NCBI RefSeq assembly: GCF_004210375.1
Contig: NC_134833.1
Span: forward strand, 22,685,396-22,749,395
Direction of reading: 5' to 3'
DNA length: 64,000 nt
Source of the DNA: Tachypleus tridentatus
Lineage: Eukaryota > Arthropoda > Merostomata > Xiphosura > Limulidae
Both the position numbers and the translations under genes were made by a program. Each line of letters begins with the position of its first letter. Position 1 is the stretch's first letter. This document shows positions 36,360 through 49,700 of this stretch, piece by piece. A model generated the notes under the pieces. It saw nothing but the letters and a program-made list of their open reading frames with translations, was not told the origin of the DNA and made no database searches.

Positions 36360-37310
36360 GAGAAATTTAAAACAGTGCCATCTCTTGTCAGGCACTGAAA
36401 ATGTTATTTGTGTCTTTCTATTTCCATTGATTAAAAGAGAGAGAGAGATTTCAGATTTAATTATGAAAACACAACCGCGTCGAAAATTTGTAAGAAATAC
36501 AAGATTAACAATGTAAGTAAAATTTACTAAGGGTTCGATATAACCCTCTATATATAATGATTATCAGTACACTTCCAATAAAGTTCGTGAAAATTGGATT
36601 CTCTATAAATGAAAAAGAAAAAAAGATGGTGCACGGATATGTGCAAATAACAATAACCAGCTTCTGACTGTTCTTAAAATGCACGTTCGACTTACTGTCC
36701 AAATGCGCATGCGTGCGTACGTTCAACGGATGTAAACAAAAGGCGGATATAAATATACTTTTGTAGACATTTTGTAGGACAACGTATTTGAAACTTGTCA
36801 AAATTTTAAAAAAAGGTCTAAATTTTGATCGTAGAAGAACATTATGTGTTTATTCACTAATAGTATTAAGTACGGTTTAGTCCTAAATAAACTAAAACAA
36901 AAAGAAAGTGCACAAGTTAAAGGAGTTAACTCTTTATTAAATATAAGCCGTACTTAATAAAGGCTTAACTATTGTTAGGCCTCAAACAAGTGGGCTTGTA
37001 TATAGAATTTCGGGGTTTAGGATTACAATTATTTTGCATTATTCTAAAAATCCTGTATTCAATCCATATTAATATTAATTGAACGAAGCGTCTATTCTGC
37101 CACACAGACAGAGTGAAAAATATAGAAAAACAGAATTTCGGATCACTCACTACTGATGTCTATAATATCACCATATAAAATCTATACACTTATACACCTC
37201 TATTTTACCTGTATCCACCACACACAATACGGATAAGATGGAAAAAAAATGTCTTTAGCAACTGATCAGTTGTTTCTTCTTTCAGAGAAGCACTGTTCGG
37301 TAACTTCAAA
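36360..37310. other. intergenic stretch downstream of the mucin-like gene
   Basis: AT-rich, no supported gene. Minus-strand open frames at 36505-36801 and 36965-37150 have no recognised domain and no splice context. Confidence 0.45.
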
Positions 37311-37317
37311 AATCCCT

Positions 37318-37323
37318 TTTATT
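37318..37323 (-). promoter_or_regulatory. candidate polyadenylation signal
   Basis: AATAAA on the minus strand, about 290 bases beyond the stop codon of the mucin-like gene. Position and hexamer fit; nothing else supports it. Confidence 0.35.
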
Positions 37324-37610
37324 TCGGTGGTATTATCCTATTGGTCGTAACATACGAGGTTAATTAAACGTTTCTAGTAATTGAATGGTTAGGCGCATCA
37401 CTCAGTGTCTTTCCCAGTATTCTGTTTTTCACGTTCTTTGCTACATGTTACTATATCATCAACATGCTGTGACGTAATGAATTAGTCTGCAGTGTCTTGG
37501 ATCATATTACGGTCAACAGATGGCGCTAAGCAGCAATGAATTCTCGAAAATCCGATATTCTTCGTACGCTGAACAAAAAACTTAAGCAAGTCGGCAGGTC
37601 TAACATCTAT

Positions 37611-37712
37611 CTAACTGTAGTATGGTCGTCTCATAAGATGCATGTCCATAAAACCATTGCCTGCAGAATTCCTCAAGTATTCCGAATCACGGCAATAACC
37701 ACCAGGTGGAGA
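37611..37712 (-). CDS. exon: C-terminus and stop
   Basis: Acceptor TTACCATTATTTAG before 37712, phase 0, then 33 codons and TAG at 37613-37611. Encodes SPPGGYCRDSEYLRNSAGNG followed by FMDMHLMRRPYYS. Tyrosines in GGYCRDSEYL and at the very end could be phosphorylation sites (inference). The longer plus-strand frame opposite (37536-37769) is a shadow. Confidence 0.72.
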   Translation of the reverse strand, partial: SPPGGYCRDSEYLRNSAGNGFMDMHLMRRPYYS

Positions 37713-40700
37713 CTAAATAATGGTAATAATACAAGCAGGTCAAACAAATTTGGTTTAATATTAGTTTAATAAACAATAAACAGGAACTAGTAAAAATGGT
37801 GTACTAAGTTTGTTTCGTTTTTACTGAGTTAGATATATACGTGGAACTACCGTTTCTAAAGTGTTTATTAAAGTTTAAATAACAGGGTTCACACCATAAG
37901 TGAATATATTCTGCTGACAGTTAAACATCTTTTCTCGTGCGCACTTAGAACAACACACATCAAAAAACTGTCATTCTTAGCACTAAAAAAAGTTTTCTAC
38001 AATCCAAGGTAAAGGGTTTTGTTGTTATTGTTCATCATTTGTACCTAATATTTTGTAGCTTTATATACTACTCATTCCATTATTTAAGAGCCCCGGCATG
38101 GCCAGGAGGTTAAGGCGCTCGACTCGTAATCCGAGTCACCAACAAAGCCACAACAGGAAAATACCCAACACTAGAACATAATAACACCTCAGCGCACACC
38201 AACAAAGAAAAGGCAGAAGCCTTCAGACAACAACGACAAAAACACATAACATGAACAACTATTTTTACGATGCAATAAGCAATCATGTAACAAATAACAC
38301 AAAATTATGCAAACCATACTTTCCAGTCAATATCAACAATAATAACACAAACAACACAAATAATTATAATAATTTATTGCTTGCTAAAAAAAAATCACAC
38401 TAACAGAACTCAAACAATCAGTTAAGAACTCGAAACACAAATCACCCGTTATGTTTCCACTCTCTTTGAGATGACTGAGAGATTTCACATACGAATTGTA
38501 CACATTTTGTATAGAATGAAGACATCAACGATCTTCAATGACGGTAAAAAAATCAACTGTTTAATTAGTTGGTGCTGGTGTCGGCGTTTTGACAGCAGTC
38601 GTTTTATATAGTCTCCTAGATTTACTGTTTTTAAGCAGAGTTGTTTTGACAATAACTTCTTGCTTTACCATTTCAAAGGAAATTGGTCAAAGAAACTCAT
38701 AATGGTCAGGTTCTGATAGTTTTTTAATACAAAGATACTCTCAGCGATTATGTTTCAGACAGATCTGTTTAAAACATAATATGTATTTTATAGAAACTAC
38801 TAATTTTGAAATACAAAGTTCCTTAACAAAACTATACCATATTTTTTATACGTGCTTTCCATAGTTAGCTTTCCAAGGTCAATGTTTGTCTTATTGTATT
38901 CTAATTTTTGTCCCAATCCTTTTTATTTACATTCTGTATTGATTCTGTTTCTACCACCATTATCATTCGGAATTTAAATAAAAGGAATTGGGACAAGAAT
39001 TAGAATAAAATAAGACAAACATTAACCTTGGAAAGCTAACCATGGAAAGCACGTATAAAAAAACCTGGTGCGAGTTTTCTTAAGGAACTTTGTATTTGAA
39101 AATTAGTAGTTTCTATAAAATACACTTGGCTTGTTTTTTTATGAAGATTTTAACTGTTAACCGTTAGAAAACCACAGCGATCTAAGAAATAATTATAATA
39201 CTCAACTTAGTAAAGTAAACAATAATTAACAGAAACAAAAGTACGACTTACAGTTTTCCAAAATGCTTTTAACTTTCGACAAATTCCAGGATAACAGTAA
39301 AACGTTGTGTTACATGATAAATTAACTAACTTGGATACTATTATCATTGAAATGACTCCTCTCATGTGTTGCCAGCTTATGTTTATCTCACCTGCACTTG
39401 ATTTCATTAACTCACCTGGAATCTACTGCCTGTTGAAGTGGCTCCTCTTACGTGTTGCCAAGTTATGTTTATCTCACCTACACTTGATTTCATTAACTCA
39501 CCTGGAATCTACTTCCTGTTGAAGTGGCTCCTCCCATGTGCTGCCAGCTTATGTTTATCTCATTCACACTTGGCAGTCTAAAGGGATTCTCACAAGCATT
39601 GTAGTGACTCTCAGCTTTGGATATGACGGGTTGTTGTGGGTTTTGTTGAGATCGTTTCCAGTTTCGACTGACAACGAAACCATTTTGTTTAATCAGTACC
39701 ATAGGTGTATGAAAATTATTCTATATAAAACACTTACATTTTTTACCTTTTTCTTTAATGCGAAATATACATCCCTAACACGACTACCTTGTGTCATGAC
39801 TATGTCCAAACGAAATAATGATAATGTTCTATGTTGGACAGAACAGCGATAAGTTAGTATTTTACTGTAAGTAGAAATAACATATATTCTTTGTTTGTTT
39901 GGAAATTTCGCACAAAGCTACTCGAGGCTATCTGTGCTAGCCGTCCCTAATTTAGCAGTGTAAGACTAGAGGGAAGGCAGCTAGTCATCACCACCCACCG
40001 CCAACTCTTGGGCTACTCTTTACCAACGAATAGTGGGATTGACCGTCACATTATATACCCCCACGGCTGGGAGGGCGAGCATGTTTAGCGCGACGCGGGC
40101 GCGAACCCGCGACCCTCGGATTACGAGTCGCACGCCTTACGCGCTAGGCCATGCCGAGCCTAACATATATTCTAAAACCTGACTCATAAAATTTACTTCA
40201 AATTTGCGAGTTAATTCAAATCATAATTACTTCCTTCAGGCAGCCAATAACTGTCTGAGGACTTCAGTTTACTAATCAGTGACCACTGTTCAAACGTAAT
40301 AAATTATCTTCGTCAAGATATATATGTATGTACTGCAGAAACTCGAAGGACAACAAAATCATTGAATGGATTATTATTTATTCTCCTGTAGAAGAACAGT
40401 CAACTGTTCGAAAGCGCTAGAGTTTTGGGTCTCGTTTGAAAGCATTACTGAATGGAGTATATTAGCTCCACCTTAGTACATCCATCCCCTTACGAGAGAA
40501 AGCACAGTTGTTTATGGTGTCAGTTTTCTACAACAAAGGCGTTACTTTGGTCTTAACGTTATATTTTGCATTGTTATTGGTAAATAACTTTGACTAATTG
40601 ACTTCTCTATGTTATTAATGTAGTCTTAACGTTATATCGTACTTGTTATTGGAAAACTACGTTAATTAAAGCAGAACGAACGTGAAAAGCTGTGGTAATA

Positions 40701-43700
40701 ATACAGGAAACTCCGCATGGCTAAAAATCACTCAAGTATAGTTCTGATTCCTCAGCCTAAATATCTCACAGATCTTCCTCACGTGAATCATACACCTTAA
40801 CGCCATCTAACTAAATGTAATTACATGACCAATAAGCGACCTTAAAAGTGGATGGAACTATTTTCTTTTATATTTTGACGTTCCTATAAAAAATACATCG
40901 ACTTACTTCCAGAGACAAAGGCACACGAGTGTTAAGACAATAATGAAGACAGCTACCAACGAAGCTCCAATTGCTACACCAAGCACTGTAATGATAAAGT
41001 ACATCTTGTTAGAGGAGTTATAATTAAAAGTTCAGTAGGATGAATTCAATACATGTTAAGTGGTGGTTTTAATTTGAGCCATAACCAATGATTTCTTAAC
41101 TCTTGTATGATCGTGTACATAAGACAGATTTATAAATGATCGCTTTGTTAGTGAGTGTTAGATTCACTGCATATATAATTCATTAGTATCTTTAACAACG
41201 AGCGTTATCTTTAACAACGAGCGTTTATCAAATAGACACTGAATATTTAATGGGCGAAGCAACTTTGTTTTTATTTCGAAACCTTCTAATAATACTCCTT
41301 AGGTATGTCTGTATTGTTCCAAAATGTTAACTTATTAGAAAAGTTAAATTACTCTAATCACGACTTGATCATCCAGAGATCAAACTACCAATCACCTTTA
41401 AGGAGAGATTTGATTGGCCTAGATTTATTGAAACAAGTTTCAAGCTTCTATTATTTCTTAGCAGTTGGGTATAATGTTAAAATAATAAATAGTACGCGAA
41501 TTTTTTTTCTTATAATATATTTTTTTCACTTACAGTGTACTTTGTACCCATTCTAAAGGAAACAAAACAGTAATATTGGCTCAACCAAAGGGCATAAGAA
41601 CCCATAATATCCGTGAACCTTTAGAAATAACAAGATATACAAAAACATTGGGAATTGTTAAATGGAAACGAAGGTCCGGCGAATATCTGTTTGAGGATAT
41701 AATAGGATCTGCTCTAAGAACGTGCAGAAATATACACACAGACCACGTAATATAGTTAGAAAGGGATATCTGTACTCTGACCACAACGAATATCGAAACA
41801 CGGTATCTAGTGTCGTATGTTCGTGGACATGCTGCTGTGCCACTAGGGAGCAAGAGGTCATATATTAGTCTGGATTTAAAACGCTTTTGATTGCGTATCA
41901 ATTTCAGTGATTTGTGTTATTTATTACGTTTCTCAATATCTAATTAAACAAAGATTAAACTAGCCACGAACCAGTTAAACAAAAGCTGATTCGTTCATTA
42001 GTTACCTCTCCTGTTCCAGTAATGAAGTGAGCTATCACACAAAACACAAACTGTTCTTCTGCATTTAGTTTAGTGACTGTTAAGTTAACGTTAGAACATC
42101 AGTGGCTGTCGTTTTTAATGGTAGTATTTTCAGTGTAAGTTACTCAATAACTGGGTCCATTTTAACACGTTAAAAAATTAACATCGCTGCATTGAATAAA
42201 ACATTGGGAAAACTATCTATAGACTGGAGTTCGTTTGTTGAACAAAGGAATTTTTTTCATCACACTAGATGGTGCCATATTGTGTCAAACTCTCACCTTC
42301 TCCATCAATGTCGCAGTGCTCTCCAATGTAATTACCTCTGCATCTGAAAAATATCCCATAAAATATATTTAAATATTACTAATGAAATCAAACAGAAATG
42401 TAGAGAAAAAACTCATATTATACTCAACCTTCATAAATCAATTAAAACCCAAAATTCTAACAAGCTTTCTTTTATAATTTAATGGTCGGTTGCCAATTAA
42501 TGCCATCTATCGGCAAATACTGGAATTGACTATCATATTATAGCACAACCACGGTTCAAAAAGCGAGCATGTTCTATAATGAGATTTGAAATTGCATCGG
42601 GCACATTGCGAGTTAAGTGCCCTAAACCAACAGGTTATACAAGGCCTCGTGCTCACACAAAAGCTTAGTTTCTGTTTCTCACGAGGGCATCACCATGTGG
42701 TTAATCCCTGTCTCATAATTTTCACAAGTTCAGACATACCAATATCGTCCCTTCGGCCACCTAAAGGACATCTCTATACGTTCAACTGCACGAGATATCA
42801 AACTGAATCCGAAAAGTGAAGATAAAAAAGTCACTCTGGAACAGAAATGTTCCAACGGTTTTCGACCAAGCGGCCTCATGTTAAAACTAAATTCAAAATT
42901 ACGAAAATTTCTAAATCACTAAAGATGATAGAAGAATACATGATATACTGAATAGGTAATATCTTTGTATATCGCACTACCTGTATTCTCTTAATTACTT
43001 AATATTGAGACAAAGCGTTTCTAAGGGGCAATTTATCTTAGTTACGTTATACTTAGACAATACTTTTATCACCTACTATTATTTGTTAATTATCTAATCT
43101 TGTGACAAAGCATTTCAAGGCTTTTATTATTTTAATTGCCTAATCTTGAATCGGAGCATTATAATACATTTTTTCTCTTAATAATCATTTAATATTAAGA
43201 CAGGTCATCTCTAAGAAAGTTTGTTCCTTTAGTTACCTAATTTTATACACGTAAGAATAATTTTTAACCTACCAATTGACAATTCTATTTCAAGGTTAGA
43301 TCTTAATACATAATATATTTTTACGTTCTGTGGTATTTATCCGTTTGAGTTTCTCTTATTTGTTTGTTTTTGAATTTCGCACAAAGCTTCTCGAGGGCTA
43401 TCTGTGCTAGCCGTCTCTAATTTAGCAGTGTAAGACTATAGTGAAGGCAGCTAGTCAACACCACCCACCGCCAACTCTTGGGCTACTCTTTTACCAACGA
43501 ATAGTGGGATTTACCGTCACTTTATAACGCCCCCACGGCTGAAAGGGCGAGCATGTTTGGCGCAATGGGGATGCTAATACAGGGATGAGTATACGGATTT
43601 ACAACGCTAAAAATAGGGTTTCGATTCCGTCGGTAAACACGGCAAATAGCCCGATGTGGCTTTGCTGTACAAATAAAGGCACAAAAAGCTAAGCACTATT

Positions 43701-46700
43701 CTTTACGTGAGGTTCAACACTTTACAATGTAATTCTCCTCTCTAATACACTGATTACTTTAATGTTGCCCTCGGAGTTTTAAAGAAGATTTTCGAGTTAG
43801 TTTGAGTCGAACACGTGATGTGCTCTATTTCTTCACCCATAAAAATACCATTTTCAAATTCTATTGGATTTACTTGATTGTTTGATTTAGATATTCGAGT
43901 GACCCCAGTGGCACGGTGGCATATCGGGGGACTCACACCACTAGAAACCAGGTTTCGAAACACGTGGTAGGCAGAGCACAGAGATCTCATTGTGAAGCTT
44001 TGTTCATAACAAAAAACAAACAAACAGATATTGGAGTAACGCTACACAAGGGTTAACTGCGATAGCCATCACGAATTTTGAACTGACAGACTAAAGGGGG
44101 AGGCATCTAGCTAACAGCATCCGCCGCCAACTCGGAGGTAACTCTACGCGTGTAGTAGGATTATCCACGGTTCGAATCTGTGAAACACGATCTTACCGCA
44201 ACAGGATACAAATCACGGATACTTTTGTTTGTTCGTTTTTGAATTTCACGCCAAGCTACACGAGAATTATCTGTGTTAGTCGTCCCTAAGAGGGAAGGCA
44301 GCTAGTCATCACCACCCACCGTCAACTCTTGGGCAACTCTTTTACCTAGGAATAGCAGGATTGACCGTAACATTATAACGCCTCAACACCTCAAAAGGCG
44401 AGAATGTTTGGTGTGACAGGGATTCGCACCCGTGACCCTCGGATTACAAGACACGCGTCTTTCCCACCTGACTATGCTGGGTCTTCTTTATTTTTATTAA
44501 CATTTAAAAACACACTAGAAACGAAAAGCTATTTTCAATTTATTTAAACAGGAGACATTTACCTGCACGTGCTCTTTTCATTTTCTACGGCACAAATCCC
44601 GTGGTTGCTGCAAAAGTCTGGCGAACAAACTGAAAAAATGAAGCAATATTCATGTAATTATATTTTAGCTCTGATTTAATAGATGTGATAAATTAGTGTG
44701 TTTTCTATCACTATATGGTCGAGAATAGGCAAGGATTGAAGTAACCAGACGCAAAAAAAAAAAAGTGCCCCTGCGACAACCCTTGGAAAAGTACGTAGTT
44801 AAAGTGCCGCTGGGACAACCCTTGGAAAAGTACATAGTTAAAGTGCCGCTGGGACAACCCTTGGAAAAGTACATAGTTAAAGTGCTGCTAGGACTACCCT
44901 TGGAAAAGTACATAGTTAAAGTGCTGCTGGGACTACCCTTGGAAAAGTACATAGTTAAAGTGCTGCTGGGACTACCCTTGGAAAAGTACATAGTTAAAGT
45001 GCTGCTGGGACTACCCTTGGAAAAGTACATAGTTAAAGTGCCGCTGGGACTACCCTTGGAAAAGTACATAGTTAAAGTGCTGCTGGGACTACCCTTGGAA
45101 AAGTACATAGTTAAAGTGCCGCTGGGACTACCCTTGGAAAAGTACATGGTTATCCTTTCTTTTACGACAGATTTTTAGGCCATTTATAGTTTTTTTCTCC
45201 TGGTAAAATTTTAAAAGTCCAATCTGCCCTTCGTTAAGAACGTATTTCTTAAGAAGGTATAAAGGAATAAAATATGAGTTAAACATTGTTCATAATGTAT
45301 TTTGTGTAGTTTAACGATACTTAAATTACGTGTTAGTCCCCAATAAGATGCATTTAAAATATGTACAACAGTAATGTAACAAGTGAATAACTGTTCTATT
45401 GAAGATATGTACAACAGTGATGCAACAACTGAATAACTGTTCCATTGAAGATATGCACAACAGTAATGTAACAACTGAATAACTGTTCCATTGAAGATAT
45501 GTACAACAGTAATGCAACAACTGAATAACTGTTCTATTGAAGATATGTTCAACAGTAATGCAACAACTGAATAACTGTTCCATTGAAGATATGTACAACA
45601 GTAATGTAATAAGTGAATAACTGTTCTACCTCTAAATGAATAGTTCTCACCAGAACAAGAATGCCCACTTTTCCACTTATCATCCGGGAATTTGTCCAGG
45701 AAGCCAGGCTTACAGACACAGTGAAAAGATCCGAATTCATTAACACAGAAGCTGTTGTCAGAACAATCATGGAGGGTGGGATCGGTACATTCGTCCAGAT
45801 CTATTGAAATCAAAACATGAGCAGATACTGATGAAAGTCCATAGCACAGTGTTTAATCCTATATAGATTTTACAGTTCATGTAGTTTGATCTTGCTTTTG
45901 TATTTTCTCATAAGGTGTTTTTTTTTTTTTTACAATAAGTAGAAAAGGAAAAGTTACAATAATTATATAGAAACATTCACTAGTTGTGTTAAATAGGTTA
46001 ACAATAATTAGATAACATTCACTAGTTGTGTCGAATAAATTAACAATAATTAGATAAAAACATTCACTAGTTGTGTCAAATAGATTAACAATAATTAGAT
46101 AAAAACATTTACTAGTTGTGTTAAATAGATACTGATCGAATTCATTCCCAACAACTTGAAAGAATAAATGTAATTTTTGCTCTAAGTAAAATATTGTACT
46201 GAATACAGTTTTTGACATACTAACTCCATTTTCTATAAATTCTAATTGAACCCCACGGACTTATCCAAAGTTGTTGTTTGTTGCTGTTGTTGTTTTTTGT
46301 TTTTTTTTGCGAAATGCCTCCGATGGCTCTGCTCTAAATCTGTGGTTAAAAATACTCAAATTCTGGTTTCTACACCTGCAATATGCATAACACAAATAGC
46401 CCATTTTGTAGTTTTTCGATAAACAACAAACGAGTTATAGGGAAATAACCTCTTTTATACAAGTAATATTTTCATTATTAGCCTTAGCACAGATTTCAAT
46501 GTTATTAGAATGTACGACAAGACTTCACTTACAACAGTTCATTAAACACACCTGATTTTGTTCCCTACAATGTATTTGCTTCTTTTTTTAACAAGGACTT
46601 TCGGTGCCTCCAAGTGGCTCAGTGTTAAGTCTGAGGCTTCTTATTTGTTTGTTTTTTGTTTTTGAATTTCGCGTCAAGCTATACGAAGGTTATCTGCGCT

Positions 46701-49700
46701 AGCCGTCACTGATTTAGCAGTGTAAGACGAGAGAAAAGGCAGCTAGTTATCACCACCCACTGCCAACTCTTGGGCTACTATTTTACCAATGAATAGTGGA
46801 ATTGAGTGTTACATCATAACGCTCCCACGGCTGAAAGGGCGAGCATGTTTGGTATGACGGAGATTCGATCCCGTGACCTGTAGAATGTAAGTCGTGCTCC
46901 ATCATCACCTAGCGATGCCAGACCCCTGAAGGCTTCTGTTGATTAAAAAAACGGGTTTAGATACCTATGGTCGGCACGGCACAGACAACCCAAACCAAGT
47001 TTTGCAATTAACAAAAAGTAAGTACTTTTATAAACCTAGAGGAAGGTTTGACATAACCTATGGCTATAAAACTTCTTACATAAGGTTGCGATCAAGACAG
47101 AAAACCTAATTACCAAGGTTAGTAATTAGCACGAAGGCTCTGTGAAAACATGACGTCAGACCAGTCAGTTGTAAAACGTATCAACGTGTTACTTTGTACA
47201 ACGTAGTTTGTTTAGAGTAATGTAATAATACAAAAGTATTGGATATAGATATGCTTGAAAACCTTTTTCTTAAAACAATACTAACCGTCAACAAATGGTA
47301 CAGGATCACTGGAATCTGCTACGTATAAACGACTGGTCCCTAAGTTTTGGTTTCGATTTTCAATCGATTTTATCAACTCCTCGCGCAGCCGTTCTTTGAT
47401 GGACATCGATCTGGTGGTATCTCGATCGCGCAGATACACAGTGGCATTGACGAGAATCTGTCCAGTCACATCTGGTGAGAACTTCATAATTTTTACCTTC
47501 ACGAAATGTGGAGCTATCTCAGTGGATCGAATAAGCGAGGATAACTGAAAACATTAATATTTTAAAGTATCTATTTCGGTCTGGTATAGTTTTAATTAAT
47601 TTATATTTTGGCATATACATGTATATATAATAAAAGATAGGTGTTTAATTGTTATGAAATATTTTAGGCAGCGATTTATAATAATTATTACATATTTTTA
47701 TACTTATCCGTAGATGGGGTTTGGTATTTTTAAATTTAAAAATGAAATGTATATTTTGTTTTTAATTAACAGATATTTCTAGTTCAGACTTCATGAATAG
47801 CATCCTTTAAGTATACGTATATATGCATGTGTGTGGCACAGCGGATATATGCGGATTCTCATTGCTAGAATCCGGGTTTCGATACCTGTGGTGGGCAGAG
47901 CACTGATAACTCATTGAACAGCTTTATGTTTAACTTTCAACAAACAAACAAATATATATATATATATATGTATATACTGAAAACAATTATTTTAGATATA
48001 TCTACGGTGCCCATAATCAGCTGTATTTGGCGAGTACTGGGGTGGGGGTGGGAGGTACGACATTACGGGTTCTTGCACCTAAACTTTAACCTTTATCTAA
48101 CTATCTCCGCCATCAAAGGTGGACGGCGGTTGTGTTCTCCCTTGTGTGCGTGTTTGTGTTTTCCAGCGAGATTTCTGGAAAACGGCTAAATGCATTTGGA
48201 CAAAAGTTGGCATACATTTGTACTATGACCCAACTTAAAAATAACTAGGTTTTTAGTGTTAAGATCGAAGTTCAAGATCACATTAAGGTTTACGAAAATT
48301 CAAAAATCACCATCTGTTAACATGCGGACCGATTTTTTGTATTATTTTTGCTTTACAACTCAGTCAAAAATAATCAGATTTTGACGAAACCTGACAAATA
48401 TGTGAATAATGTTGTTCCTCTAACAGTGGTCCATCCTTCTGATAACGATAAAAATACGGGTGCATTTCTGTTTTTGTTTTGTTTTTTTTTAGAATCGAAT
48501 ATGGTCAATACTACATGGCATTGGAAAGCGCCCTTCTGAGCGACCCTCTAGTTTTCATTGTAATTTGTCTTGTTTAGCGTCTGTGTTTTATGGATTATGT
48601 CTGATAAACGGGACGTCCCAATGCTTTTGAAAGCTTTACTCCATAAGTGTTGTTCTTAAAAATGTACCTTGTTTGTATACTCTTGACAAATGATATAATT
48701 TTTCAAGGTTTTGTTTTTTTGCTGACACAGTTATTTTTCCCTTATTTTTCTTCTGTTATATATACACATAATATTTTATATCTAAATCTTGTTTGAAGCT
48801 CTGATTCAGTAGAAATAATCTACAAAATCTTTTAACATGTTGAAAGTTAAAACACTGATCACACCTTTTCTGTCAGAGGAACCCCAGAGAACAGATTATT
48901 GTAGAAAATTTGGAATGAAAATTTCTGAACTGTGTGAATCTTTGTTTGACTTTTAAGCTTTTAAAGTTCATAACAGCCGAAATATTTTATGATTTAGCGT
49001 TGCTATTCGTATATTCTACATTCTGCGGCCTTGTGATGTCATGCATTGTAGATATCATTCCCAAAATTGTTAAAGATATCACAGAAAGCTGAAGCAATCC
49101 ATCAATTTTGCATCATTAGGCTGCTTAAGGACACAATTATTAAGGTAACAAAATACTAATATTAATATAGAATTAGACAGATTGAAAACAGTCCATCAAT
49201 TTTTGCATTATTAGGCTATCTGACAAACGCCACTGATAAGCCTAATTATAACTTGAACTTAAAAGTAGAGATTTCCGTGGTGTCCTACCAAATGAAGACA
49301 CTTTTCAGCTTTCATCCATTCTTTATTCGTTTTGAGTATTAACATCTCCACGAATAGAATAATATTAAATATTATAGTACAGTGTTAGTCTTAACTTCGC
49401 ACGAATTGTATCTGTGATTTACAAGTACGAAACTATACTGTAAATGTAGTGTAATTCATAAACAGTTACTTCTTATGTTAAAAATAGGAATCTGAACAAG
49501 TTAACGATATTCAAAAAATTCATCAAAATCATTGTTTTTATTTTATTTAAACAAGCAGAAGTGTGTATCAATATAATTATGTTTTATGTTCTTAAGTGAA
49601 GAATGTTACTGCTTACTCCTTGTTCGACATCGTGTTCTAACCATTCATATTGCTCGCTGTTAGGGTCCTGGAAAGAACTTGTAAACGTCAACTTTCGGTC

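Noticed and set aside
38578-38720. Hydrophobic plus-strand frame (VGAGVGVLTAVVLYSLLDLL)
   Set aside because: Short, follows an in-frame stop, with no clear acceptor or partner exon; chance hydrophobic stretch next to a LINE relic is more likely.
41581-41901. Minus-strand 106-codon frame as a gene
   Set aside because: Most of it overlaps a SINE-C copy and there is no domain.
45211-45813. 200-residue minus-strand protein through the 46-bp repeats
   Set aside because: Only the first ~50 codons (cbEGF) are exon; a perfect donor at 45651/45650 ends it, and the rest is intronic minisatellite.
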